Assembly: GCA_034190875.2 (NCBI GenBank) | Contig: CM067357.1 | Coordinates: 1,352,693 to 1,416,692, forward strand | DNA: 64,000 nucleotides | Source of the DNA: Urechis unicinctus | Lineage: Eukaryota; Annelida; Polychaeta; Xenopneusta; Urechidae | Reading direction: 5' to 3' | Shown: positions 34,964 to 44,649 of the stretch, in pieces | Layout: each line of letters begins with the position of its first letter | Position numbering within the stretch: position 1 is the stretch's first letter | Made by a program: the position numbers and the translations under genes | The notes under the pieces: model-generated | What the model was told of the DNA's origin: nothing | The model's input: the letters and a program-made list of their open reading frames with translations, nothing else | Database searches by the model: none

Positions 34964-36640
34964 TCAATTAAACGTTATGACAATCTCTATCTGTCTCCAA
35001 GCATCGGTTTCCTCCAAGCATCCACCTACTCCCATATGTCCTTGTTGACCCGGTTCATCGTTCTTGCAACCTTCGTAAGTCGTTTCCTTATCTTTCACCG
35101 GGCTCAAGAGTTCCTCCTCAGGTATCTGCTCAAAGTCCGAGTCACTCATTTTATCTTCCTCCTCCTCTTCACTGTTTCCGTCTTGACTGTCGACATCGGC
35201 TAGTAATCTGTCAAGTGCGGCATCTAACTTTTGCTCGTGTTTGTCCGCCGTTTCGTGCATGATCTCGATCCAGGCACGAGGGTGTACATCCTTCTTGCAC
35301 AACTTCAACAACGGACAGTCTCTGTTTAGTATCCAGCGGTATATCCTGGCCTCGATAGCTTTTCTCTGCGCCTGCGCGAAATGCCACAGTGCATTGTTGC
35401 TGGTAATTATCACCGGCGTACGGAACACTTGCTCCTCCTCCTTTCCCTTCTTCTTTACGTACGTCACTCCTCCCTCTAGCAGTATCTTGCACTGCTCTAT
35501 CGCCTCCTGATTGAAGCACGGCTCATCGATGTAGATCAAGTTCCGGTCCAGGGTATTTTCGTACATAATCTGCTATTATCGCCTGCATGAATCTCACCAT
35601 AGTACAACGCGATCTCACGTAGTCCGCGCAAGGCGAAGCTCTTACCAGCATTGGGAGGGCTCTCTATGACGAATGTATTTATCTTTGGCACCCTCTTATT
35701 CAGGACATTGAACAACTCCTGTACGAACTTCTTTTTGCGTATACCATGTTGACTCATCCAGGCGTTAATAATCTTCTTGGACATTGTCACCCCATAGTAC
35801 AACTCTGTTTCTTCTCGGTCGGCTCTTGACTTGACATATTGCTTCTCGAGGGCACTCCATGACATCCGGCACGCTGCAGTCTTGCGCAATAGGAAGGCCT
35901 TTTTACACAGACTGTCGAAGTTAGAATTTGCGTACGTTTGCATCCAATCTTCTGCCTTTTTCCCTGTGAAGCGGTCGCAGTAAGACACTAACCGACTTTG
36001 GGTCTGGACTCTGGACTCTTTTATCAGCTCGAGTAGCTTCAGGAGTGTGAGGGCTTGCTTGCCCATGTTCACTTGCTCTGTCTCCTCCGGTGTTTGACTT
36101 GAGTGGGCCGAGGTACTTTGCTTTGATTCTTTTCTTGTGGTGGGGGGGGGGGGGGGGGGGGTCCCAGCTCTCTCATCCTCTGGTGTAGCTCTGTCATCAA
36201 GGTCGTCCAGTGCTGGTCTGGCGTCGGTGTTATCTTCCTCCACACTTCTCTTGGCGCCTGTTGTAAGTACCTCAACATGCTCCCCGGCATCTTGACAGTA
36301 ATGTATTGTATGTCCCTCGTGTTGCCTGAGAAGGTTACGTACCCGTCCTTTAGCGACTTGTATTTCCTGTCTGCTGTAGGATGGTATGCCGAGCAGAACA
36401 ATGTATGGAAATGGTCGTGCTCTGTCCACGCCTTCCCTGAACAACTTGTATGGTTCGGCGGATGGTACACTACTAGCGCGTTTCTTGACCTTATGAACTC
36501 TATCAGCCTCCGACTTGACTAGTTCGTTTCCGATTTCGGTGTCAGACATCCTCCCTTTTCCGTGTGCTTTAACTCGAATTCGTCAGGAGAATGCCACTGG
36601 TATATGAATACGTATAGCTTGGACTTGGTTCTGTAACATA
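34964..36640 (-). pseudogene. NS1: Endogenous parvovirus-like NS1 (replication initiator/helicase), frameshifted
   Basis: NS1 of parvoviruses nicks the viral origin with an HUH nuclease and unwinds DNA with an SF3 helicase in the nucleus. Here the minus strand shows an N-terminal strand (KLYVFIYQWHSPDEFE) in one frame. A second frame starts at MSDTEIGNEL (36549). An HUH-like motif (HDHFHTLF) with a YLQQAPRE segment where the nicking Tyr is expected lies in a third frame (36470-36160). After a run of 20 C (36161-36142) the frame returns for the helicase head, with Walker A ESPPNAGKS (about 35650). A further frame change near 35550 leads to Walker B LIYIDEP and motif C VIITSNN. The C-terminal part is acidic (EEEEEDKMSDSDFE). 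At least four frame breaks make it non-functional. It resembles invertebrate parvoviruses more than retroelements; the genus is not determined. Confidence 0.85.
36142..36161. repeat. Poly-G run (20) inside NS1
   Basis: An uninterrupted G run (C on the coding strand) encodes a proline string. The reading frame of the surrounding NS1 changes exactly here, so run-length change explains the break. Confidence 0.95.
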
Positions 36641-36681
36641 AAAAAAATGTCTCGCGTATCGTAACAATATATTCAGCAATT
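36641..36681. other. Short NS1-capsid junction
   Basis: Only about 130 bp lie between the capsid stop (36682) and the NS1 ATG used here (36549), and about 40 bp if the upstream NS1 frame is counted. No hairpin of the length expected for a parvovirus terminal repeat is visible. A TTTTTTTTATGTTACAG stretch on the minus strand resembles a splice acceptor. Confidence 0.5.
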
Positions 36682-37539
36682 TTAGTCGCGAGGCACGAGT
36701 CGCCTCATCTTCTTTCTCGGTGGTGGTGGCGGAGTCATCGTGGAAGGGCGGACAAAGGTCGGCGTTACGAATTCCTCTTCTGCCTCGCTTTCTACTTCCC
36801 TTTCCGCTTCCGCCACTGCTGCTTCGACGTCGTCATCGTCTATATTCCCTTGCACGCCTTTCAGTTCCTCTTCCGTCTCTCCTTCTCTTCCGGTGAACTC
36901 TATTCTAGTGACTCCTTGTGCAAACTTGGAATTTCCTTGGAACTTGGAAGCATTTTCCCAGGTGCCTGCATCGTGGTAGCTTATATTATAGCGTCCGTAC
37001 GGTGCCATTTCGTATCTGGTGCCGTCTCCACTTGCTTTTCCGTTCGGACCTGCGTAGTCCGGGAAGCATACTGGCAATGTGCTCCGATTTCCTTCTCCTT
37101 GCGCGATTCCCTCCCACTCCGTATAGTATTCCACCACTATTTCTGCAAACCAGCCCATGTGCGCGTTGTTGTGATCGTTGACCTTTGGTATGCATACGAA
37201 TGCTGCGGGCGGCTTGTGATTGTGGTAGTATTTCTGGCCCGTACTCAAGTGCCGGTACTGCTCGTATTGATTTTTCTTCCTGGTGAACTCGTAGACCCAC
37301 ATCTGCCCTCCGTCCGCAAACTCGGTCGTGGTGGTATTGGTGCCGCTGACGGACTTGACGACATCTCTGTAGTATTTGATATTGTTTATCTTGAATCCGG
37401 CTCCCTTGAGTCGCATCCTGTGGCATTCGGTCATCAAGTTGTGCCATTCCCGACTGCTTATGAGTGACGGGTCCTTGGCGTGGTACGGAATCTTGCACCA
37501 GTTGAACTTCCTGTAGAAGCGATTCGTGACAATACTGAA
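36682..37539 (-). pseudogene. Endogenous parvovirus-like capsid (VP) gene, 5'-truncated
   Basis: The minus frame is open from 37539 with no start of its own. It begins FSIVTNRFYRKFNWCKIPYH and contains SSREWHNLMTECHRM and GAGFKINNIKYYRDV, the part of the parvovirus coat protein that leads from the NPW/W-x-x-L region into the conserved strand-turn. QMWVYEF, YEQYRHLSTG, HKPPAAFVCIPK and AEIVVEYYTEWEG follow. The tail is acidic and then rich in Pro and Lys/Arg (TPPPPPRKKMRRLVPRD). The protein would form the icosahedral shell. The N-terminal part is missing; the frame ends at a TGA close to SINE copy 2. The frame of about 285 codons is otherwise intact, less damaged than NS1. Identification as VP is by pattern and by its place next to NS1. 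Confidence 0.65.
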
Positions 37540-37596
37540 TCAACACTTCGATTGAAAAGTTTTCTAAGGTGGAAGTAGTTTATGAATGTTGTTACC

Positions 37597-37936
37597 TCTT
37601 ATAGGGGACAACCTGTTGGCCGTGGGTTGCGACTCGTGTCGGTGGACAATGGGATCCAGGTGGTTGAGTGGAGTGGTCCTTTTGAGGGCCGTATCTGCAA
37701 CATACCACTCTGGCCCAGATTTCGCCTAGATGAGAGGCTGGAATGACCTGGTCCAGTCAATCGGCTTGTGGTGATTTACCCCAGGATAATCGTTTCCATT
37801 TATATCCTTTTCCATTTCCATTTTTCCTAGAAGGCGGCTGCTTAATCAGGTCAATCTTATCTATTAACCTTTCTTGGCACCATATGACACACTAGTGTTG
37901 GTGTGCCGTTAAACCCTATACTTACCTTACTTTACC
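37597..37936 (+). mobile_element. SINE-like element copy 2, 5'-truncated
   Basis: Starts at ATAGGGGACAACCTGTTGGCC and is otherwise colinear with copy 1 to the CTTACCTTACTTTACC tail. It separates the viral capsid fragment from the OB-fold-like exon, which reads on the other strand. Confidence 0.9.
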
Positions 37937-38149
37937 TTCCATCACATTGACAGTCAACGTATTCTGCTTGTGGAAAGCATTGTGATTGACCGAAGCGTCT
38001 TTAATGATGACTTGTTGGCCAGTGAAGAGGTCGTGGCCTGTGCTTGATTCCCAAAGTGTCAGCCTCACCTTGACTGCGGGTCCACTTAGGGTGCAATCTC
38101 TGACCGGCACTTTTCTTCCTTTTACGGTTACTTCTCTTAGTTCTTTGAT
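37936..38149 (-). CDS. OB-fold (RPA-like) exon candidate
   Basis: After an acceptor (ATATTTAACAG) the minus frame reads IKELREVTVKGRKVPVRDC, then VKVRLTLWESSTGHDLFTGQ and VIIKDASVNH, ending NTLTVNVMEG. The arrangement (K-x-x-V-R-D, L-T-L-W, G-Q-x-V-I-I) is that of single-stranded-DNA-binding OB folds such as RPA. At its 3' side the exon runs straight into the antisense SINE tail, which supplies GTAAGG and GTAAGT donors. It may be joined to the terminal exon at 34154. The endonuclease-like block upstream (38523-38885) does not join in frame with the donor I see, so the two may be unrelated. Function inferred from fold only. Confidence 0.45.
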
Positions 38150-38522
38150 CTGTTAAATATCATTATGCTCATATATTTGTTCATTGTATGCATAATGAAA
38201 GTTTTTAAACTCATTTGTGCATTACAGATTTGCAATGTATATGATGACGGTAGTTAAGGAATATTCTGTTCAAGATACATAGTAATAAGGTAGTGAATTA
38301 TCGATGACTTTTTCATTATGTATAAATGTCCTTAAATTTACCAGCATTTGAACAGTCAAGCTTTGATTTATTATAATGATTAATGCTTGGTATGTTTACA
38401 TTTAGGCTTGACCCATATGTTTTGATATAAATTGTTAAAGGGACAGATATAAGTTAGTAACTAGAATTTAGTTATTTTATCTTAGTTGAATTGTGTATAA
38501 TCAAAGGGTTCTAAAATACTTA
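38150..38522. other. Intron-like, nothing recognised
   Basis: AT-rich sequence between two exon-like blocks on the minus strand. Confidence 0.4.
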
Positions 38523-38885
38523 CAGCTAAGAGTCAATTTGCGTTTCACTGGTGACGATTTCACTACATCAAGTTGAACTTCTGGGTTCTTCGGGGCTAAC
38601 AGCTTTGCTTTGGCCTCCTCAAACTTTTCCTCCGTCACAGCCAATGTTGGTGCTGTGTGCGTGACAACTATGAAGATGTTTTGGTCGTCGTTATAGCACA
38701 TTGTAATCGCGTTTGACCAGGTTGGTTGTTCTTGCTCCTCAGCTTCTTGGTTGAAATGAATATGAACTAATAATGTCCCATTGTGAATTGTTGGTACTTT
38801 GACAAATTGCTGCAAGCCATGTCCATTAAGCATTGAGGTGTTTAACCATGCTCAAGTGCATCATTGAAATCTCCAAGCACGGAAG
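38523..38885 (-). pseudogene. Endonuclease/exonuclease (EEP) domain fragment
   Basis: In one minus frame the motif VLGDFNDALEHG appears near 38880-38855 and ends at a stop. The adjoining frame (ATG at 38833) continues HGLQQFVKVPTIHNGTLL, which matches the stretch preceding the catalytic SDH in EEP nucleases of LINE- and Helentron-type elements. That catalytic segment here reads YNDDQNIFIVV, so SDH is lost. The frame goes on with a charged linker and ends at a donor (AGCTGTAAGTATT). A decayed transposon nuclease is the best explanation. The parent could be a LINE or a PIF1-type Helentron. Confidence 0.5.
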
Positions 38886-39049
38886 TTGTCACTTGTTAAG
38901 GCACAAGCAGTAACACTTTCTCCATTGTCTACAAAACATGCCATTGATTGCAAAGGCTTACAGTATATCAGCAGCCACGAATATACAGGTTTTGTAAGAT
39001 TCTAAGGCAACAACATATGACACTAGTCCGGTAACTTTGATCTTATCTA

Positions 39050-39196
39050 TTGATACTGCCGGCCATTAAGATAAGTCGGCAACAGAATGTTTTGTCCCTT
39101 GGCTCCATATCGCCGCAGAAACTTCACAGCGACAGTATCGTGGTTTAGAACAGCAAGGTGAAATGGAGTCTTATGGTCATTGTTATCAGTATGAAG
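39050..39196 (-). pseudogene. Ankyrin-repeat exon, downstream half
   Basis: The minus frame encodes HTDNNDHKTPFHLAVLNHD, then TVAVKFLRRYGAKG, a good ankyrin repeat (TPFHLA, then V..FL..YGA). It continues the upstream half at 39607-39740; between them lies SINE copy 3. Removing the SINE would make the two halves contiguous in the same frame across a GTTCAG/CTTCAT junction, so the element landed within the exon. Confidence 0.65.
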
Positions 39197-39606
39197 CCCT
39201 GTGTGAGTCCGGGGGAAGAATAGGCCCACTGTATCCTTCTGCATTTCGTAAGAGACAACTGATGGGGGGTGAGCCTCTTAGCCGTGGGTTGTGACTCGTG
39301 TTGGTGGCCAATGGGATCCAGGTGATTGTGTAAATCGGTCCTTGTGAGGGTCAGGTCTGCAACACACTACTTTGGCCCTGATTTCACTTAGATGCACGAC
39401 TGGGATGGCCTGGCCCAGATATTCGGCTGGAGGTGGCTGGTCCTAGGTTGTTTTTGCTTTTTTATCTTTTTCATCACCCTCCACTCTTTTTTCCCATTTC
39501 TCCCAGAAGGCGGCCGATTGATCAGGTCGATCTTATCTTATCTTCTCACCTTTGTAGGCATCATATAACACATTAGTGTTGGTGTGCCGTTAAACCCTAT
39601 ACTTAC
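39197..39606 (+). mobile_element. SINE-like element copy 3, inside an ankyrin exon
   Basis: Full-length but diverged: begins CCCTGTGTGAGTCCGGGGG and ends CCGTTAAACCCTATACTTAC. Antisense to the ankyrin exon. No clear target duplication remains. Confidence 0.9.
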
Positions 39607-39740
39607 CTGAACATGGGCCCCGTACTGCAACAGCATCTCGGCTGTATCTGACTGTTGTTGAGCACAACGTCATGAAGTGATGTGTCGCTGTCCTCAAAAG
39701 GAAACTATGTCATGCCCAAGATCGGCCACTCGCTCACTGT
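39607..39740 (-). pseudogene. Ankyrin-repeat exon, upstream half
   Basis: The minus strand encodes EDSDTSLHDVVLNNS and then, one frame over, DTAEMLLQYGAHVQ, the second half of an ankyrin repeat. One indel lies between. Ankyrin repeats mediate protein binding; the parent gene is unknown. Confidence 0.6.
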
Positions 39741-40260
39741 ACCTGAATATAACGTGGAAATTCAATTTCAAAGAAAAGCAGATCCATGACATGTTTCTTG
39801 TTCTTATAACGACAACAATAATTTATTCACATCTTAAGTAAATGTGTGGAATCATTTTTCTCCTTTGAATCAATAAATGGCGCTAGAATGTGTTGCAAAA
39901 GATTCGCTGGTTTGTTTCAGTGAAACATTATATTTCTTCTGGGCATTTGAGGTCTACCATTGTATTAAAGAAGTGTCTTATGTTAAGATTTTCAACTGTC
40001 AACCATTCTGGGTATCTCTGTGCACGAGAATTGGTGGATCAAATTGTAGTATGCACCTTGATTGCATTTCCATCATCTCATCAGCAATTGTTGGATTTGT
40101 CTTGATAGTCTTGGGATTGAAATCGGTGATATAAAAACCTTACAGTTTTCTTCACACAACTGCATTCATCATACACTTTGCCGATCTTCAATGACAACAA
40201 TTTGGTTAATAGTAAGACCTTGACGTTTTGAACGGTTACAACACATGCACCCTCTTTGTG
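39741..40260. other. Non-coding, nothing recognised
   Basis: Short plus frames of no recognisable kind. Lies between two SINE copies. Confidence 0.4.
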
Positions 40261-40668
40261 TCCGGGGGAAGTATAGGTCCACTGTATCCTACTGCTTGTC
40301 ATAAGAGGAGACTAATAGGAGATAACCTGTTGGCTGTGGATTGCAACTCATGTCGGTGGGCTGTGGGATCCTGATGGTTGAGTGGCTCGGTCCCTGCAAG
40401 GACCATGTCTGCAATATGCAACTTAGACCCGGATTTCACCTAGACGAGAGGCTTCAATGGCCTGGTCCAGTTAATCGGCTGGTGGTGACTTACCCTATGA
40501 TGATCGTTTGCATCTTTATCTTTAACGTCATCTCATATTTGTCTTTTTTTCCCCCTTTATCCTAGTAGGCGGCTGCTTAATCGGGTCGATCTTGTCTATT
40601 TACCTTTCAAGGCGTCATATAACACAAGAGTGTTGGTGTGCCGTTAAACCCTATACTTACCTTACTAT
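40261..40668 (+). mobile_element. SINE-like element copy 4
   Basis: Starts CCTCTTTGTGTCCGGGGGAA and ends CCCTATACTTACCTTACT. Colinear with copy 1 throughout. Confidence 0.9.
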
Positions 40669-41150
40669 CATTTTGAATTTTGAATTGCATATTTCATCAA
40701 TTGTATTGTTATAAAGACAGCTAGGGTTTCGTTGGAGTAGCATAACGTTTTTTTTCTCATTACATTATCGCATATATTTTGAATAACAATCGCGAAATAT
40801 GTCGATACATTTCGAATTTTCTATGATAACTGCCTAGTGGCTACACTAGTTTCTTTGAACAACCTAGTGGCTACATTTGTTCCATTTTATAACCGCCTAG
40901 TGGCTACACTAGTTCCATCTTTGAACAACCTAGTGGCTACATTTGTTCTATTTTATAACCGCATAGTGGCTACACTAGTTCCATCTTTGATCAGCCTAGT
41001 GCTACATTTGTTTCATTTGCTTGGCAATTTTTCCATTTTATAAAAGCCTGGTGGTTTTAATGTCCCCACCATAATCTCATTTGGAATAACATCTTTCATC
41101 AATTGTATTGTTATAAAGACAGCTAGGGTTGCGTTGGAGTAGCATTCATT
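40669..41150. repeat. Minisatellite between direct repeats
   Basis: 40829-41045 is a tandem array of about 64-bp units alternating CCTAGTGGCTACACTAGTTC and CCTAGTGGCTACATTTGTTC. It is flanked by direct repeats of about 75 bp (TTCATCAATTGTATTGTTAT.., GACAGCTAGGGTTNCGTTGG) at 40692-40745 and 41095-41145. The array also gives an artefactual open frame rich in LVATLVPS. Confidence 0.8.
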
Positions 41151-41249
41151 ACATAATCGCATATATTTTGAATAATAAACGCGAAATATGTCAATACATT
41201 TGTTTACATATATATATGCGCTCAATAACAATAACCCATCACACACATT

Positions 41250-41627
41250 GTGGGTCCGGGTGTAGAATAAGTCCACTGTATCCTCCTGCATGACGTAAGA
41301 GGCGACTAATAGTGGGCAACCTGTTGGCCGTGGGTTGCGTCTTGTGTCGGTGGACAATGGGATCCAAGTGGTTAAGTGGAGCTGTTCTTTTTTTGGCCAT
41401 ATCTGCAACGCACCACTCTGGCCCGGATTTCGCCTAGATGAGATGCTGGCATGGCCTGGTTCAGTCAATCTCCCTGGGATAATTGTTTCCATTTTTATCT
41501 TTTCCATCTCCATTTTCATTTATTATAGAAGGAGGCTTCTTAATGAGGTCAATCTTATCTATTAAGCTTTCATGGCACCACATAACACATGAGTGTTGGT
41601 GTGCCGTTTACCCCTTTACTTACCGTA
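41250..41627 (+). mobile_element. SINE-like element copy 5
   Basis: TGTGGGTCCGGGTGTAGAAT to CCGTTTACCCCTTTACTTACC. A shortened middle section. Confidence 0.9.
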
Positions 41628-41716
41628 CCTTCAGCTCCATATCGCAGCAGTAACTTCACGGCAGCAGTATGGTGATGCAGATCATCCAGGTGGAATAATG
41701 TCTTATGCTCTCTGAA
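41628..41716 (-). pseudogene. Ankyrin-repeat fragment between two SINEs
   Basis: The minus strand encodes EHKTLFHLDDLHHHTAAVK and LLLRYGAEG. It is a paralogue of the repeat at 39050-39196 (HKTPFHLAVLNHDTVAVK). Only about 89 bp remain, with SINE sequence directly on both sides. Confidence 0.65.
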
Positions 41717-42195
41717 GATCCAGGGGAAGAAAAGGTCCTATGTATCTTTCTGCATGTCATAAGAGGCGACTAACAGGGAGCAACCTGTTAGCCGTGACTC
41801 GTGTCAGTGGACAAAGCGATCCAGGTGGTTGAGCAGAGCGTTCCTTTTGAGGGCCGTATCTTCAACACACTACTCTTCCACAGATTTCGCCATCGCTGTG
41901 CTCTCATTTGTTGAAATTGGAAGATAATATGTGATTGACGCTCTGTGGTCGATGGCAGAATACAGACTTCTGTGATTAATTAGAATTATTTTCTTGGGAC
42001 TTGGTTTGCTGCTCTGTCCTTCAGTGGGTCCAATGGGAACCTTCCTGTGTGTTGAGAAATTGGTGGTTTGATATCTGGCTCTGTTTGTTGGATCGACAGC
42101 TGAGCTGATCTTTAGCTTCATATATCAGCTGTTTGATTATGGGCATCATATAAAACATTACTGTTGGTGTGCTGTTAAAGCCTATACTTACCTTA
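41717..42195 (+). mobile_element. SINE-like copy 6, split
   Basis: 5' part at 41720-41890 (AAGATCCAGGGGAAGAAAAG.., TAAGAGGCGACTAACAGGG). Unrelated sequence of about 230 bp follows, and then the 3' end at 42140-42195 (GGGCATCATATAAAACATTA.., CCTATACTTACC). This is a replaced or recombined middle. Confidence 0.75.
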
Positions 42196-42330
42196 ACTTC
42201 CTTTAAGTAGGTTTCCAATTATGTCCTTTACGGCTGCTTCTGTTGTATTGTCATACACTGAGCTGACACGTCACACTCCTTGAATATGTACTTAAGATCG
42301 ATGCGTTCAGCGGCGGTTGTTGCAAGTCCT
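42196..42330 (-). repeat. Conserved exon-like segment, copy 1 of 3
   Basis: The minus strand reads TTAAERIDLKYIFKECDVSA. Related sequences occur at about 51660-51795 and 55505-55640, where the frame is broken. It may be another exon of the duplicated ankyrin-containing gene. Family unknown. Confidence 0.45.
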
Positions 42331-43318
42331 TGTAGGCCGCTTGTTTTGGAGTTATCCTGCTCACTCACTCACTGGGGATTTGAGCACACCAACGACAATG
42401 GTAAAAAAAAGTCATCATTTAAAATGATTTTGGCATATTAAATAAAGGGACCGGATCTTTCTCTGGCAGAGATCTCGGACTTGGCTCACCATCCCCTTTA
42501 ATGGAATTTGAATTGTTTTAAACATTTACAGGCCTAAGCCTGCTGTGGGGTTGGCTAAAAGGCAATCCCACAAGGCCAACTGACCCAATTATACTCCCAA
42601 GCGCAAAAATACTCTACTCAATTATAATACGTTAACCTCTTTTACAAAATCAAAAATTAATATAGCCTTCTACAAGTTACTTGAAAAACATATCAAGTAT
42701 GAGATGACGCATGAAGTATGAAGTGAAAGGATTACATCCATACAGGGTGCGTGATGAAATTGACCAGGATATTTTTATCTTTGGCTCCATATTCTTCTGT
42801 GCATCTTCATCAACATCGATTTCCCTTTTTTTTCTAGTGCGTTTATTTTTAAGGTGTCTGTAAAATAAGGTTACGTTTATCTCAACATCTTAGCATATAG
42901 CTCCTCTAAAAAGACAAAAAGCGACTACGTCACAGGCAATCAAATAGTTAATACAGGTCAATGGTAAACTGTCAAGTTTTCAATAACTAATATAAGAGTT
43001 ATAAAATGAAATAGACGTGTCGTCGTCTGTCATCTGCTTGTGTGACTTACCGCCACTTTGATATACATGCACTTATACAGACTGACAAGACGCGCAGCTA
43101 CCTGAGAAGAGTCCGCACCTTGCCAGAGAGAGGTGACTTGATGTGCTGTTTACGAGTAACTTATCCACTTGTATTTCAAACCTCTGGCTGATATATCGAG
43201 CTTCTTCTTCACTCAGCGCCTCTTAATGGCCAAGGTTCACATGCCTCAGGTTGTTATCAGGTGACAGGAGTTCAACCACGTCGCGTTGGTATCCCCAGAC
43301 ATGTCTTCAGAGGCAAGT
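42331..43318. other. Non-coding, nothing firm
   Basis: Includes a passage with AGGCCTAAGCCTGCTGTGGG and CCCACAAGGCCAACTGACCC (42530-42590) that could be the edge of another retroelement. Not identified. Confidence 0.35.
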
Positions 43319-43727
43319 TATAGGGGGCAACCTGTTGGCCATGAGTTGCTACTCGTGTCAATGGACACGGGATTTATGTGGAGAGAGGCCCTTTTTAGGG
43401 CCATGTCTGCAACACAGAGCTATCTGGCTTGGATTTCCCCAAGACGAGGGATAGAAATTACCTGGTCCAATCAATCGGCTTGTGGTGAAATAATATGTGC
43501 ATTTTTATATTTGACATCATCATCCACTTGTATCTCCCTTTTTATTCCATTTGCCTTAGAAGGCGACTGCTTAATCAGGTAAATCGTATCTATTCATCTT
43601 TGTAGGCCCCACATAACACATCAGTGTCGTGGACAATGGGAATATGAGGTCCTTTTGTGGGCCATATGTGCAACACACCACATTGACACGTATTTCATCC
43701 AGACGAGAGACTGGAATGACCTGGTCC
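43319..43727 (+). mobile_element. SINE-like copy 7 plus an adjoining internal fragment
   Basis: 43319-43626 is truncated at both ends (TAGGGGGCAACCTGTTGGCC to ACATAACACATCAGTGT). It is directly followed by a second piece from the middle of the element (GTGGACAATGGG to GACCTGGTCCAT, 43627-43727). Confidence 0.8.
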
Positions 43728-44130
43728 ATAGCTTTGGAGTTCTGTTGTTTTGGTGGAAATTCTCATTGTCTTAAGTAAGGAATCTAGAGACCACTCATGC
43801 ATTGACTCAATGTCCTTTTGTATTATATGATTGGCCATGACTCGTGACTTTCAAATCAGTTAAGCGCTTGCATTGATGAAAGCCAATCATTTTCCCTGAT
43901 GCGGAGGGATTGACGGATACATATTCTATCCTCCTAGGAGGAAAATTCAACCCCGTTTGAGTCGCTGGAATTAGTAGTTGGTTATTTTCTTGTAGCCGCA
44001 ATTTTGTTGTACTTAAACTGGAATACAAACAAAAGCATGCAGCAAGTGTGCATTTGCTAAGTAACAGCAGTTGACTCGGTCCTGATTTTGCGGACCGACC
44101 AGGTCTTTCTGACAACTGACTGACTCTTTG
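43728..44130. repeat. Duplicated segment, copy 1
   Basis: Closely matches 53115-53530. Landmarks: GCTTTGGAGTTCTGTTG, ACCACTCATGCATTGACTCA, GGTCCTGATTTTGCGGACC. Non-coding here. Confidence 0.85.
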
Positions 44131-44179
44131 GTCTCTTTCTGTTGACCTACCTCGTTATTGTGATATATTATCGTTGATT

Positions 44180-44205
44180 GGGGGGGGGGGGGGGGGGGGG
44201 GGGGG
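44180..44205. repeat. Poly-G run (26)
   Basis: An uninterrupted G run, one of several in the window (also 36142-36161, 61501-61516 and about 63453-63469). Confidence 0.95.
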
Positions 44206-44649
44206 TTCTTTCTGGCCAAAAGATGCGTTATCTGGCACTTGTTGTTGTGCTGCATAACCTTATGCTTACCTCACTTGTCACTTGCACCCGGTACAGCGTG
44301 TGCGTCAGCACAGACATCCCTTGCTCCATTCTAAACGACAAAACAAATGTATTTGATGCGAAAGCAGGATAGAAGCTGATTGTAAGGATTATAAGACCAA
44401 CCGTCGCTATCTGATCCTTCGTTTATATATGTATGATTTTCGATTGCGGTCTGCTTGCTTATTACTCATGTGGACATCATTGCAGCCCACACACACATCA
44501 CCAGTGAATGCGGATAACCCGCCAAATATCACTAATGCTGATTAGTGTTCATCAAGCTTTATGCGACGTTAATATTTAGATATTACTGTATTCCCAAATG
44601 AGGTTCATGTAGTTTTTTCATTTCTCCTGAGTCCATCTTGTGTAGCTTG

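Noticed and set aside
36657..36672. 16-bp match (TATCGTAACAATATAT) to the outer edge of the gypsy 5' LTR at 30919-30934
   Set aside because: The match is AT-rich and includes only seven bases of the LTR itself; no other LTR sequence is present near the virus. Probably chance.
36850..37467. Plus-strand frame of 205 codons opposite the capsid gene
   Set aside because: It mirrors the coding strand of the capsid frame, has no recognisable motifs, and the minus frame is clearly the protein-like one.
39600..39612. CAG|GTAAGT at the end of the ankyrin half as a natural splice donor
   Set aside because: The ankyrin frame continues without gap on the other side of the SINE, so the donor comes from the SINE tail and is not an original exon border.
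40837..41043. 68-codon frame with LVATLVPS repeats
   Set aside because: It is only the translation of the 64-bp minisatellite.
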